Assembly (NCBI GenBank): GCA_009363175.1 | Contig: CP045205.1 | Location: 992,001 to 1,056,000 of the forward strand | Direction: 5' to 3' | DNA: 64,000 bases | Origin: Citrobacter telavivensis | GTDB lineage: Bacteria; Pseudomonadota; Gammaproteobacteria; Enterobacterales; Enterobacteriaceae | Part shown: positions 50,729-59,052 of the stretch, in pieces | How the letters are laid out: each line of letters opens with the position of its first letter | How positions within the stretch are numbered: the first letter of the stretch is position 1 | Made by a program: the position numbers and the translations under genes | The notes under the pieces: generated by a model | The model's database searches: none | What the model saw: the letters and a program-made list of their open reading frames with translations, nothing else | Told to the model about the DNA's origin: nothing

Positions 50729-52375
50729 ATGGCAGCTAAAGACGTAAAATTCGGTAACGACGCTCGTGTGAAAATGCTGCGCGGCGTAAACGTACTGGCA
50801 GACGCAGTGAAAGTTACCCTCGGTCCGAAAGGCCGTAACGTGGTTCTGGATAAATCCTTCGGTGCACCGACCATCACCAAAGATGGTGTTTCCGTCGCAC
50901 GTGAAATCGAACTGGAAGACAAGTTCGAAAACATGGGCGCGCAGATGGTGAAAGAAGTTGCCTCTAAAGCGAACGACGCAGCGGGCGACGGTACCACCAC
51001 CGCGACCGTACTGGCTCAGTCCATCATCACTGAAGGTCTGAAAGCCGTTGCTGCGGGTATGAACCCGATGGATCTGAAGCGTGGTATCGACAAAGCGGTT
51101 GCGGCTGCGGTTGAAGAACTGAAAGCGCTGTCCGTACCGTGCTCTGACTCTAAAGCCATTGCTCAGGTGGGTACCATCTCCGCTAACTCCGACGAAACCG
51201 TGGGTAAACTGATCGCTGAAGCGATGGATAAAGTCGGTAAAGAAGGCGTGATCACCGTTGAAGACGGTACCGGTCTGCAGGACGAACTGGACGTGGTTGA
51301 AGGTATGCAGTTCGACCGTGGCTACCTGTCCCCGTACTTCATCAACAAGCCGGAAACTGGCGCAGTAGAACTGGAAAGCCCGTTCATCCTGCTGGCTGAC
51401 AAGAAAATCTCCAACATCCGCGAAATGCTGCCGGTTCTGGAAGCCGTTGCGAAAGCAGGCAAACCGCTGCTGATCATCGCTGAAGATGTGGAAGGCGAAG
51501 CGCTGGCGACCCTGGTGGTTAACACCATGCGCGGCATCGTGAAAGTGGCTGCGGTTAAAGCTCCTGGCTTCGGCGATCGTCGTAAAGCGATGCTGCAGGA
51601 TATCGCAACCCTGACTGGCGGTACTGTTATCTCTGAAGAGATCGGTATGGAGCTGGAAAAAGCGACTCTGGAAGACCTGGGCCAGGCAAAACGCGTTGTG
51701 ATCAACAAAGACACCACCACCATCATCGATGGCGTGGGTGACGAAGCGGCAATCCAGGGTCGTGTGACTCAGATTCGTCAGCAGATCGAAGAAGCGACTT
51801 CTGATTACGACCGTGAAAAACTGCAGGAACGCGTAGCGAAACTGGCAGGCGGCGTGGCCGTCATCAAAGTCGGTGCAGCGACCGAAGTTGAAATGAAAGA
51901 GAAGAAAGCCCGCGTTGAAGATGCCCTGCACGCGACCCGTGCTGCGGTAGAAGAAGGTGTGGTTGCCGGTGGCGGTGTCGCGCTGATTCGCGTAGCAAGC
52001 AAACTGTCTGAACTGCGTGGTCAGAACGAAGACCAGAACGTGGGTATCAAAGTTGCGCTGCGCGCAATGGAATCCCCGCTGCGTCAGATCGTGCTGAACT
52101 GCGGCGAAGAACCGTCTGTTGTGGCTAACACCGTGAAAGCGGGTGACGGTAACTACGGTTACAACGCTGCAACTGAAGAATACGGCAACATGATCGACAT
52201 GGGTATCCTGGATCCAACCAAAGTGACCCGTTCTGCTCTGCAGTACGCGGCATCTGTGGCTGGCCTGATGATCACCACTGAGTGCATGGTGACCGACCTG
52301 CCGAAAGGCGACGCGCCTGACTTAGGTGCTGCTGGTGGTATGGGCGGCATGGGTGGTATGGGCGGCATGATGTAA
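50729..52375 (+). CDS. groL: Chaperonin GroEL
   Basis: A 548-residue chaperonin forming two seven-membered rings that fold proteins with ATP. The ATP-binding DGTTTATVLA near 87 and the C-terminal GGM repeat tail (from about 535) are present. Length and sequence are nearly those of E. coli. Codon use is strongly biased, as expected for a highly expressed gene. Confidence 0.99.
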   Translation: MAAKDVKFGNDARVKMLRGVNVLADAVKVTLGPKGRNVVLDKSFGAPTITKDGVSVAREIELEDKFENMGAQMVKEVASKANDAAGDGTTTATVLAQSIITEGLKAVAAGMNPMDLKRGIDKAVAAAVEELKALSVPCSDSKAIAQVGTISANSDETVGKLIAEAMDKVGKEGVITVEDGTGLQDELDVVEGMQFDRGYLSPYFINKPETGAVELESPFILLADKKISNIREMLPVLEAVAKAGKPLLIIAEDVEGEALATLVVNTMRGIVKVAAVKAPGFGDRRKAMLQDIATLTGGTVISEEIGMELEKATLEDLGQAKRVVINKDTTTIIDGVGDEAAIQGRVTQIRQQIEEATSDYDREKLQERVAKLAGGVAVIKVGAATEVEMKEKKARVEDALHATRAAVEEGVVAGGGVALIRVASKLSELRGQNEDQNVGIKVALRAMESPLRQIVLNCGEEPSVVANTVKAGDGNYGYNAATEEYGNMIDMGILDPTKVTRSALQYAASVAGLMITTECMVTDLPKGDAPDLGAAGGMGGMGGMGGMM

Positions 52376-52383
52376 TTTAATCT

Positions 52384-52497
52384 TCATACTTCAAGCCGCA
52401 GGTGCGTTGGCTGCGTTTATTCACCCCGGTCACTTACTAATGTAAGCTCCCGGGGAATCATAAACTTGCCGCCTGCCTGCAACCTGAATTATTCGAT
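52384..52497. repeat. ERIC element after groL
   Basis: About 114 bases with the ERIC core: a central inverted CACTTACTAATGTAAGCTCCCGGGGA region and outer arms CATACTTCAAGC and GCAACCTGAATTATTC. This is the enterobacterial repetitive intergenic consensus, transcribed here as part of the groSL 3' end. Confidence 0.9.
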
Positions 52498-52523
52498 TAA
52501 ATCAGCATTTCGCGAAAAATGAG

Positions 52524-52555
52524 AAACCCTCGGGCAGAAATGTTCGGGGGTTTTT
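52524..52555 (+). terminator. groSL terminator
   Basis: AAACCCTCG pairs with CGGGGGTT (one G-T pair) around a short loop, followed by TTTTTCTTTT. It lies about 150 bases after the groL stop, beyond the ERIC element. Confidence 0.8.
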
Positions 52556-52627
52556 CTTTTGGTCATCTTTTTAGTATAAGATTCAGTGACGGACAAAACG
52601 TCCAGCTCATTGATTATGGGGAATAAC

Positions 52628-52981
52628 ATGCACGCGAAATATTTTGCAGGGATTGTCGGTGCCGCGCTACTGATGGCGGGTTGTAGCTCCAGCAGCGAAC
52701 TGAGTTCTGCAGGACAAAGCGTTCGCTTTGTTGAAGATAAGCCTGGCGCTGAATGTCAGCTAATTGGCACGGCAACCGGTAAGCAGAGCAACTGGCTTTC
52801 AGGTCAGCACGGTGAAGAAGGCGGCTCTATGCGTGGTGCGGCAAATGACCTGCGCAACCAGGCGGCAGCCATGGGCGGCAACGTGATTTATGGCGTCAGC
52901 AGCCCGAGTCAGAGCATGTTATCCAGCTTTGTCCCAACGGCCAGTGAGATGATTGGTCAGGTTTATAAGTGCCCTAACTAA
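52628..52981 (+). CDS. yjeI: Lipoprotein YjeI (DUF4156)
   Basis: A 117-residue lipoprotein, identical in length to E. coli YjeI when started at the ATG at 52628 (MHAKYF). Signal peptide with lipobox LLMAGC; mature part starts Cys-Ser-Ser. Conserved CQLIGTATGKQSNW and NVIYG segments define the DUF4156 family. Function unknown; it probably sits in the outer membrane. Confidence 0.93.
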   Translation: MHAKYFAGIVGAALLMAGCSSSSELSSAGQSVRFVEDKPGAECQLIGTATGKQSNWLSGQHGEEGGSMRGAANDLRNQAAAMGGNVIYGVSSPSQSMLSSFVPTASEMIGQVYKCPN

Positions 52982-53014
52982 TAGACTTTGTGTCTGTGGT
53001 TGCCGGGTATTCCT

Positions 53015-53068
53015 CTTATCAGGCCTGTGCTCACACCTGTAGGCCTGATAAGCGTCGCGCCATCAGGC
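53015..53068. repeat. REP/BIME-type repeat
   Basis: Two palindromes: CTTATCAGGCCT (53015-53026) with AGGCCTGATAAG (53041-53052), and GCCTGAT...ATCAGGC (53043-53068). Paired REPs of this form make BIMEs. It overlaps the end of yjeJ. Confidence 0.78.
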
Positions 53069-53929
53069 GTGTTGTGCTGTCGTATTAACGGACTGAACCC
53101 GTAAATGATGCAGCGCGCGCAGGCATTGCTCCTGGGTTAGCGTTTGCGTTTTATTCGCCGTCAGCGTTCTGACAAAGACCTGACACGGCTTACCTGCCAG
53201 CTTTTTCAGTCTCGGGCTAAAGTCGAGTAAACGCCGTAAAATGGCTTCCGTCTCCTGGCTACCAGACTGAACGCGGGTTTTCACGATGGCGCCGCTGAAC
53301 TGCTCCTTTCCTGTTTCACCCGTAAAACGGTAGAGCACCGCAAGATAATGTGTGAAAAGCGAGTGCTTCCACTCTGGCTGCGTATAGGCGTCGTATTCCA
53401 GTCGCTCATGGTCCAGGCAGTCCGCATCATACAGCGGTAAAAAGTCCAGCAGCGAAGAGATTCGCAGCGCCAGCTCCCGCATGCCAGCGTTCTCTATCGC
53501 CCGAATAATGGCGTACACCAAAATCTCAATCTGCAATTCGTTCACCTGCAGGATGCAGGTATTGCCATCGTGAAGCGTGAAGGTCAGCGTTAAGGTGTCG
53601 CTGCTTCCATCGGTTAAGGCGACGGCGGTGACGCGGCGATGAATATCTGCATGTCGAAGTTCGTCTTCCACCATCGCAGGTATGTTTTCCTGCATTTTCT
53701 TGCTGATAACATCGCGCGTTTTTTCGTAATGCTGACGTTCAGCGACGCCCAGTTGCTGCTTCTGATGCAGACGACTCTCTACGGCGATCAGCAGATCGCG
53801 TAATTCCAGTGCGGGCAGAAAAAACAGCGATTCCTTGTTCCTCGGTTCTTTAATTTTCAGCGCCAGCGCTATGAATTCGTTAGCTTTACGGATAACACCC
53901 GTATTAACCCCTTTGATACTAATAGCCAT
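53063..53929 (-). CDS. yjeJ: Protein YjeJ
   Basis: A 288-residue cytoplasmic protein matching E. coli YjeJ (289) from the conserved start MAISIKGVNTGVIRK through a central block (LQIEILVYAIIRAIENAGMR in register). Its function is unknown. It is in its usual place between yjeI and epmB. The 3' end overlaps a REP-type repeat. Confidence 0.9.
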   Translation of the reverse strand: MAISIKGVNTGVIRKANEFIALALKIKEPRNKESLFFLPALELRDLLIAVESRLHQKQQLGVAERQHYEKTRDVISKKMQENIPAMVEDELRHADIHRRVTAVALTDGSSDTLTLTFTLHDGNTCILQVNELQIEILVYAIIRAIENAGMRELALRISSLLDFLPLYDADCLDHERLEYDAYTQPEWKHSLFTHYLAVLYRFTGETGKEQFSGAIVKTRVQSGSQETEAILRRLLDFSPRLKKLAGKPCQVFVRTLTANKTQTLTQEQCLRALHHLRVQSVNTTAQHA

Positions 53930-54091
53930 AAAGGTTCTCCCTCACCAATGATAAATTCAGCGATTGGTTGTGACTTATAGATATGATTTTTAAATATATA
54001 GTTCGCAAGGCGACGCTAAAATAACATACAGGGAGGGGGGAACCGGGGGTTTTGGTAGCAGGTGTCCGGAAGTGGACACCTGTTTGAGAAG

Positions 54092-55120
54092 TTATTGCTG
54101 ACGCAGCTGTAAATCCAGTGGCGTTTTACTGGGCTCGCCGCCAATTTCCCGCGCCAGTTTGGGCACCATATAGCCCGATATCAGCGTGAGCAGTTCGCGC
54201 ATAATCTGGCGGGCTTCATCGTCTGTCACCATGAAATGCGCGGCGCCCTGAACCTTATCCAGCACATGCAGATAATAGGGCATGACGCCCGCATCAAACA
54301 GTGCGTTGCTGAGGTTCGCCAGCGTCCGGGCGTTATCATTGACGCCGCGTAGCAGAACGCTTTGATTGAGCAGCGTAACGCCTGCGGTGCGCAGTTTTGC
54401 CATCGCCTGCCGGAAGGACTCATCGACTTCGTTGGCGTGGTTGATGTGATTCACCAGCAAGATTTGCAGCGAAGAACGGGTGAAGCGGTCAACCAGCTCC
54501 CCGGTAATTCGCGCAGGGATGACAATGGGCAGGCGACTATGAATACGCAGGCGTTTGATATGGGGAATGGCTTCCAGTTGCGTGAGCAGCCAGTCCAGCT
54601 CATGATCTTTGGCCATCAGCGGATCGCCGCCGGAGAAAATGATTTCATCCAGCTCGGTATGCGCGCTAATGTAGTCCAGCGCGGCCTGCCAGTTTCGCTT
54701 ATTTCCCTGATTTTCCGCATACGGGAAGTGGCGGCGGAAGCAATAGCGGCAATTTACCGCACAGCCACCTTTCACCAACAGCAGCGCCCGGTTACGGTAT
54801 TTATGCAGCAGTCCCGGTACGACGCTGTGTTGTTCCTCAAGCGGATCGGTGGAGAAACCCGGCGCGGCAATAAACTCATCCTCGGAGGTAAGTACCTGAC
54901 GTAAAAGCGGATCGTCAGGATTGCCTTTTTCCATTCGCGCGATAAAGGCACGTGGCACGCGCAGAGCGAACAGACGTCTGGCATCACGCCCGGCCAACAG
55001 TTTTTCATCTGCGTCTATATTCAAAAGACGCAGGAGTTCATCGGGATTGGTCACAACATCGGCAAGTTGCGATAACCAATCTTCTCTGGATGGGGTATTT
55101 AGGGTTACAATATGCGCCAT
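54092..55120 (-). CDS. epmB: L-lysine 2,3-aminomutase EpmB
   Basis: A 342-residue radical-SAM enzyme with the cluster motif CRYCFRRHF (CxxxCxxC, near 120) and a PLP-binding lysine near the C-terminus. It turns L-alpha-lysine into (R)-beta-lysine, which EpmA attaches to EF-P. It is divergent from efp with only 41 bases between, so the promoters overlap. Confidence 0.97.
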   Translation of the reverse strand: MAHIVTLNTPSREDWLSQLADVVTNPDELLRLLNIDADEKLLAGRDARRLFALRVPRAFIARMEKGNPDDPLLRQVLTSEDEFIAAPGFSTDPLEEQHSVVPGLLHKYRNRALLLVKGGCAVNCRYCFRRHFPYAENQGNKRNWQAALDYISAHTELDEIIFSGGDPLMAKDHELDWLLTQLEAIPHIKRLRIHSRLPIVIPARITGELVDRFTRSSLQILLVNHINHANEVDESFRQAMAKLRTAGVTLLNQSVLLRGVNDNARTLANLSNALFDAGVMPYYLHVLDKVQGAAHFMVTDDEARQIMRELLTLISGYMVPKLAREIGGEPSKTPLDLQLRQQ

Positions 55121-55161
55121 TTTGTGGCTTAGCTACCAGTTAACAATTTTCAGAGGGCCTT

Positions 55162-55728
55162 ATGGCAACGTACTATAGCAACGATTTTCGTGCTGGTCTT
55201 AAAATCATGATGGACGGTGAACCGTATGCGGTTGAAGCCAGCGAATTCGTTAAACCAGGTAAAGGCCAGGCATTCGCGCGCGTTAAGCTGCGTCGCCTGC
55301 TGACCGGCACCCGCGTTGAGAAAACCTTCAAATCCACCGACTCCGCCGAAGGCGCAGACGTGGTCGATATGAACCTGACTTTCCTGTACAACGACGGTGA
55401 GTTCTATCACTTCATGAACAACGAAACTTTCGAACAGCTGGCTGCTGATGAGAAAGCGGTAGGTGATAACGCGAAATGGCTGCTGGATCAGGCTGAGTGC
55501 ATCGTGACCCTGTGGAACGGTCAGCCTATCTCTGTGACGCCGCCGAACTTTGTTGAACTGGAAATCGTTGATACCGATCCGGGTCTGAAAGGCGATACCG
55601 CAGGTACGGGTGGTAAGCCGGCCACGCTGTCTACTGGCGCAGTGGTGAAAGTGCCTCTGTTCGTTCAGATTGGCGAAGTGATTAAAGTGGATACGCGTTC
55701 AGGCGAGTACGTCTCCCGCGTTAAATAA
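55162..55728 (+). CDS. efp: Elongation factor P
   Basis: A 188-residue translation factor that rescues ribosomes stalled at polyproline. The modified residue Lys34 is in the loop KPGKGQAF. Its modifying enzymes EpmB (next gene) and EpmA (61.9 kb) are in the same window. An ERIC element follows. Confidence 0.99.
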   Translation: MATYYSNDFRAGLKIMMDGEPYAVEASEFVKPGKGQAFARVKLRRLLTGTRVEKTFKSTDSAEGADVVDMNLTFLYNDGEFYHFMNNETFEQLAADEKAVGDNAKWLLDQAECIVTLWNGQPISVTPPNFVELEIVDTDPGLKGDTAGTGGKPATLSTGAVVKVPLFVQIGEVIKVDTRSGEYVSRVK

Positions 55729-55746
55729 TCCGCGTTATTTCCATTT

Positions 55747-56007
55747 ATACCCTAAATAATTCGAGTTGCAGGACAAAGCCTAAAGGGCTTTGAACAGCGC
55801 TAGCGCTGGCCCCGGAGGGGCGAAGCCGAAGGCTGAGTCACGCGGCAAGGGAGTGACAAATTCGTCGGGAACGAATTTGACCAGCCGTAGGCTGGCCTTC
55901 GGTGAGAGACAGGATGTCTCTCATTTATCCCCAGGAGCTTACATAAGTAAGTGACTGGGGGAACGAGTGCAGCCAACGCACATGCAACTTGAAGTATGAC
56001 GGGTATA
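55747..56007. repeat. ERIC element carrying a hairpin-rich insert
   Basis: The outer arm AATAATTCGAGTTGCAGGA (near 55755) and the core CCCCAGGAGCTTACATAAG...GTGACTGGGG followed by CAACTTGAAGTATGACGGGTAT are ERIC. Between arm and core are about 150 bases instead of the usual 20 or so. The insert is a chain of perfect hairpins: CAGCGCTAGCGCTG, GCCCCGGAGGGGC, AAATTCGTCGGGAACGAATTT, CCAGCCGTAGGCTGG and GAGAGACAGGATGTCTCTC. Part of it is shared with 40506-40612. Confidence 0.85.
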
Positions 56008-56052
56008 ATGGTGCAGCAGCTTTTGCTGCGCCATTATTTCTCCAGGGCAGGA

Positions 56053-56187
56053 ATGATGAAACGTCTTCTCGGTCTTGTAACACTGCTCCTTCTCACCAGC
56101 TCGTTGCTGGCGGGTTGCAATACTGCACGCGGCTTTGGTGAGGATATTAAGCACCTCGGTAATTCCATTTCCCACGCGGCCAGCTAA
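56053..56187 (+). CDS. ecnA: Entericidin A lipoprotein
   Basis: A 44-residue lipoprotein precursor (MMKRLLGL start; the second Met is possible). Lipobox LLAGC, then a short amphipathic tail NTARGFGEDIKHLGNSIS. EcnA is described as the antidote to EcnB in stationary phase. It is three residues longer than in E. coli within the signal. Confidence 0.93.
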   Translation: MMKRLLGLVTLLLLTSSLLAGCNTARGFGEDIKHLGNSISHAAS

Positions 56188-56243
56188 TTTTCTTCTCGTC
56201 GTCCTAAAAAGCGTCTATCTCCCGCCATTGTTCGGGATCTTGT

Positions 56244-56250
56244 CTATGAT
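56244..56250 (+). promoter_or_regulatory. Probable sigma-S -10 element of ecnB
   Basis: CTATGAT followed by TAAG resembles the extended sigma-S -10 element and lies 46 bases before ecnB. ecnB is RpoS-dependent in E. coli. No good -35 is visible, as usual for such promoters. Confidence 0.6.
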
Positions 56251-56295
56251 TAAGTGGCACTACACAAACAACATAGGCTAGAAAAGGAAGACGTT

Positions 56296-56442
56296 ATGGT
56301 TAAAAAGACAATTGCAGCGATCTTATCTGTGTTGGTACTTTCCTCCGTGTTAACTGCCTGTAATACCACGCGCGGCATGGGTGAGGATATTTCCGACGGC
56401 GGCAACGCCATTTCGGGCGCCGCAACCAAAGCTCAGCAGTAG
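56296..56442 (+). CDS. ecnB: Entericidin B lipoprotein
   Basis: A 48-residue lipoprotein, same length as in E. coli, starting MVKKTIAA. Lipobox LTAC is followed by NTTRGMGEDISDGGNAIS. It is a bacteriolytic lipoprotein linked to stationary-phase lysis. A good ribosome site (GGAAG) precedes it. Together with ecnA and ecnR it forms the entericidin locus. Confidence 0.95.
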   Translation: MVKKTIAAILSVLVLSSVLTACNTTRGMGEDISDGGNAISGAATKAQQ

Positions 56443-56450
56443 CCGCGTAA

Positions 56451-56485
56451 ACGGTACGGCGAGTTTTGTCGTGCCGTTAATTTTT
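56451..56485 (+). terminator. ecnB terminator
   Basis: ACGGTACGGCGA pairs, with three G-T pairs, with TGTCGTGCCGT, then TTAATTTTT. It overlaps the last codon of the convergent ecnR gene. Confidence 0.7.
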
Positions 56486-57067
56486 CAGCTCGGACGGCGC
56501 AAGAAACGGCGAAAAGCGATTATCCATGTGTAATTTCATGCGGATATTGCGTTTGTAGGTGTACACCGTTTTGCCATGAATGCTGAGCGCACAGGCAATC
56601 GCGTTGTTACTCGCCCCTTCCATCCACATCGTCAGCACTTTCTCTTCCTGTGGCGTAAGCAGCGTCGAGGCGTTGCCGGGCGCTTCGGATACCGAACCGG
56701 TTAGCAGCGCGTTGTGAATATTTTCAGCCAGCTCCGCCAGAGAAACCTGTTTGGTTAATGACGCACAGACCGGATAGCGCAGCGTCTCCGCCATCGCACC
56801 ACCAGACTCCAGTAATATCAACGGACTGCCACCGCAGGCGAGAAAAAACGGGGCAATATACTGGGCCGACTGGGTGTCGTTGAGAAAACCGTACAAGTCC
56901 GCGATCACCAGGTGAGGTTTCCACTGCTGGATGTGCTCTTTAACCAGTAAGAGGTTATTGAGCCCAGAGACCAGAAACGACGTATTAAAGAGTTCGGAAT
57001 GATTAATCCATGCCTCGATCCCTGTGCGGGTGAAGTGGCAACGGTCAATCACTAATATTTTCAACAT
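56477..57067 (-). CDS. ecnR: LuxR-type regulator EcnR
   Basis: A 196-residue regulator with a receiver-like N-terminus (LVIADLYG near 55) and a C-terminal LuxR helix-turn-helix (about 135-190; LTPQEEKVLTMWMEG, SIHGKTVYTYKRNI). Citrobacter freundii has a regulator named EcnR beside ecnAB; the position here is the same, and I name it on that basis. It converges on ecnB. E. coli K-12 lacks it. Confidence 0.75.
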   Translation of the reverse strand: MLKILVIDRCHFTRTGIEAWINHSELFNTSFLVSGLNNLLLVKEHIQQWKPHLVIADLYGFLNDTQSAQYIAPFFLACGGSPLILLESGGAMAETLRYPVCASLTKQVSLAELAENIHNALLTGSVSEAPGNASTLLTPQEEKVLTMWMEGASNNAIACALSIHGKTVYTYKRNIRMKLHMDNRFSPFLAPSELKN

Positions 57068-57264
57068 AGCGTTTTCGCATTCAGAAGTAAGGCAAATGGC
57101 TTCCTGACTTCAGAAAGCGTCCCATCATAGAGAAGTCGGATGAGTGCTGAATGGGCAAAATGCGCTGCGAAATGCGCCTAATTCAACCTTTTAGGTGCGA
57201 AAAGATAAAAATGTTGAAATTCACCGCCGCTCGGGCAAGAATGTTTTTTCTACCATCAGCGTTA

Positions 57265-57305
57265 CAGGACGACCTGCTAACGCTTCTTTCACCGGGGACG
57301 GCCCC
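57265..57305 (+). promoter_or_regulatory. Guanidine-II (mini-ykkC) riboswitch
   Basis: Two small hairpins with ACGR loops: CAGG-ACGA-CCTG at 57265-57276 and GGGG-ACGG-CCCC at 57294-57305, 17 bases apart. This is the exact layout of the guanidine-II riboswitch. It lies just before the ribosome site of the guanidinium exporter gene, so guanidine binding would free translation. Confidence 0.95.
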
Positions 57306-57323
57306 ATTTCTCTGGAGCCTGAT

Positions 57324-57641
57324 ATGTCCTGGATAATCTTACTCATCGCGGGTCTGCTTGAAGTGGTTTGGGCCGTGGGTCTGAAATATACCCACGGTTT
57401 TAGTCGCCTGACGCCGAGTATCATCACCATTGCCGCGATGATCGTCAGTATGGCACTGCTTGCGTGGGCGATGAAAACGCTCCCCGTGGGCACTGCATAT
57501 GCCGTGTGGACGGGGATTGGCGCCGTCGGTGCTGCCATCACCGGCATTCTGTTGCTGGGTGAATCGGCTAATCCCATGCGTCTGGCAAGTCTGGCGTTAA
57601 TCGTAGTCGGTATTATTGGTCTGAAATTAAGCACCCACTAA
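57324..57641 (+). CDS. sugE: Guanidinium exporter Gdx (SugE)
   Basis: A 105-residue small multidrug resistance family protein with four helices. The ATG at 57324 (MSWIILL) follows the ribosome site CTGGAGCC after the riboswitch. Glu near 13 (LLEVVWAVGLK) is the essential proton/substrate residue. It exports guanidinium as a dual-topology dimer. Its stop overlaps the end of the convergent blc gene. Confidence 0.97.
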   Translation: MSWIILLIAGLLEVVWAVGLKYTHGFSRLTPSIITIAAMIVSMALLAWAMKTLPVGTAYAVWTGIGAVGAAITGILLLGESANPMRLASLALIVVGIIGLKLSTH

Positions 57642-58171
57642 GCACCGGGCTGCTTCACCCAGATTAGCTTACTGACATCAAACCCTTCCCGGGTCGCGAC
57701 GGCCAGCATCTGCTGCTTCATTTCGTCAGAAAGCGTCGGCGTGCGAGAGAGTATCCACAGGTAGTCGCGATCCGGGCCGCAGACCAGCGCGTGCCGGTAC
57801 TCTCTGTCGATCGCGATAACGTTATAGCCACCGTAGAACGGACCGAAGAAGGAGACTTTCAGCGCGGCGCGGCTGGGGTCGCCGGTGAAATACGCTTTCC
57901 CCTCGCTTTTCTGCCACATCGCTCTGTCCGGGTTCCAGCCTTTATTGATCACGTTGAGACCGCCGTCATCGCGCGGACTGTAGGTCGCTGTGACCTTTTC
58001 CAGTCCCCGTTCGAAGCGATGATCAAAACGGGCAATTTCGTACCAGGTCCCGAGATAGCGTTTGGCATCGAAGTTATTCACCACGGTGACGCCCTGTGGC
58101 GGAGTAGGGGTACTACAGGAGACCACCAGAAACGCAGTCGTCACAGCGGCAACGATAGGGAGCAGGCGCAT
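57638..58171 (-). CDS. blc: Outer-membrane lipoprotein lipocalin Blc
   Basis: A 177-residue bacterial lipocalin. Signal with lipobox LVVSC; lipocalin motif GTWYEIARFDHRFE near 45, with the fold's conserved Trp. It binds lysophospholipids at the outer membrane. It lies next to frdD without the ampC gene that separates them in E. coli and C. freundii. Confidence 0.96.
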   Translation of the reverse strand: MRLLPIVAAVTTAFLVVSCSTPTPPQGVTVVNNFDAKRYLGTWYEIARFDHRFERGLEKVTATYSPRDDGGLNVINKGWNPDRAMWQKSEGKAYFTGDPSRAALKVSFFGPFYGGYNVIAIDREYRHALVCGPDRDYLWILSRTPTLSDEMKQQMLAVATREGFDVSKLIWVKQPGA

Positions 58172-58235
58172 AGGTTTATCCTTAGGGTGTTTTTCCTAAG
58201 TGTAGAACCTGGTGGAGAAAATAACGGTGGGGACG

Positions 58236-58269
58236 AAAAAACGCCCTCTTATCAGCAGATAAGAGGGCG
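58236..58269 (-). terminator. frd operon terminator
   Basis: Perfect hairpin CGCCCTCTTATC-AGCA-GATAAGAGGGCG at 58242-58269. On the minus strand it is followed by TTTTTTC. It lies seven bases past the frdD stop. In E. coli this spot doubles as the ampC attenuator. Confidence 0.92.
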
Positions 58270-58276
58270 GATTGCT

Positions 58277-58636
58277 TTAGACAGACAGAATGCCAATCGC
58301 CGTTACGACGGTCAGGATGGCTGCCAGACCGTAGAACACCCATTTGCCAGCCGGCACATGGATTTTCAGGTCATGCATCGCGTGGTGCATACGGTGTAAG
58401 CCACACCACAGTGGCAGGACAATCATCAGGAACAGGAAAGCACGGCCGATAAAGCTCTGAGCAAACGCCAGTACGCGCTCATAGCTCAGGGCATCGCCCG
58501 GGAACAGACCCAGCGGCAGCAGAATCCCCACCAGCAGAACCATCACTGGCGCGATAATCGCACCCCACATACCGCCTGCGCCAAACAGACCCCAGAATAC
58601 GGGTTCGTCAGAACGTTTTGGATTTGGATTAATCAT
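58277..58636 (-). CDS. frdD: Fumarate reductase subunit FrdD
   Basis: A 119-residue membrane anchor with three helices, the E. coli length from the ATG at 58636 (MINPNPKR). With FrdC it binds menaquinol and holds FrdAB at the membrane. It follows frdC by 10 bases. Confidence 0.97.
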   Translation of the reverse strand: MINPNPKRSDEPVFWGLFGAGGMWGAIIAPVMVLLVGILLPLGLFPGDALSYERVLAFAQSFIGRAFLFLMIVLPLWCGLHRMHHAMHDLKIHVPAGKWVFYGLAAILTVVTAIGILSV

Positions 58637-58646
58637 CCCGGACTCC

Positions 58647-59042
58647 TTACCAGAACAGGGCAACAAACAGTATGACTACGGTCGCCACCACAGTAACCGC
58701 CCAGAGACCTTTGATGATCGGCTCTGGCCCCATTTTTTCGCTTTTTACGATGATGTTGGCTGCTTTCGGCGCCAGCTCAAACCAGGTTTTGGTGTGCAGC
58801 AGTGCTGCCGCCAGGGCGATCACGTTGAGGATCACCACCACCGGGTTTTGCAGAAAACCAACGAAGCCTTCCCAGGATTCCACACCGTGCTTCAGTGCGA
58901 ACAGGCCGAAAATCAGCTCAATGCTAAACCAGACTGCCGGAACGGCTGTGCCTTCGCGCAGCATGTAAAAGCGATAAAACGGCAATTTCTTCCACCAGGT
59001 GGACGTCATCGGCCGCACATAGGGTTTGCGTTTAGTCGTCAT
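58647..59042 (-). CDS. frdC: Fumarate reductase subunit FrdC
   Basis: A 131-residue membrane anchor with three helices, the usual length. The segment RPMTSTWWKKLPFYRFYM near 11 and the conserved Glu near 29 (LREGTA) match E. coli FrdC, where that Glu takes part in menaquinol oxidation. Confidence 0.97.
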   Translation of the reverse strand: MTTKRKPYVRPMTSTWWKKLPFYRFYMLREGTAVPAVWFSIELIFGLFALKHGVESWEGFVGFLQNPVVVILNVIALAAALLHTKTWFELAPKAANIIVKSEKMGPEPIIKGLWAVTVVATVVILFVALFW

Positions 59043-59052
59043 GTTGCACTCC

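Noticed and set aside
50645..51931. A 428-residue open frame antisense to groL
   Set aside because: Long antisense frames are a by-product of the strongly biased codon use of groL; composition is His/Phe-rich with no domain.
53015..53068. Possible CRISPR-like repeats
   Set aside because: The repeats are palindromic REP units without regular spacers; no array or cas gene is present in the window.
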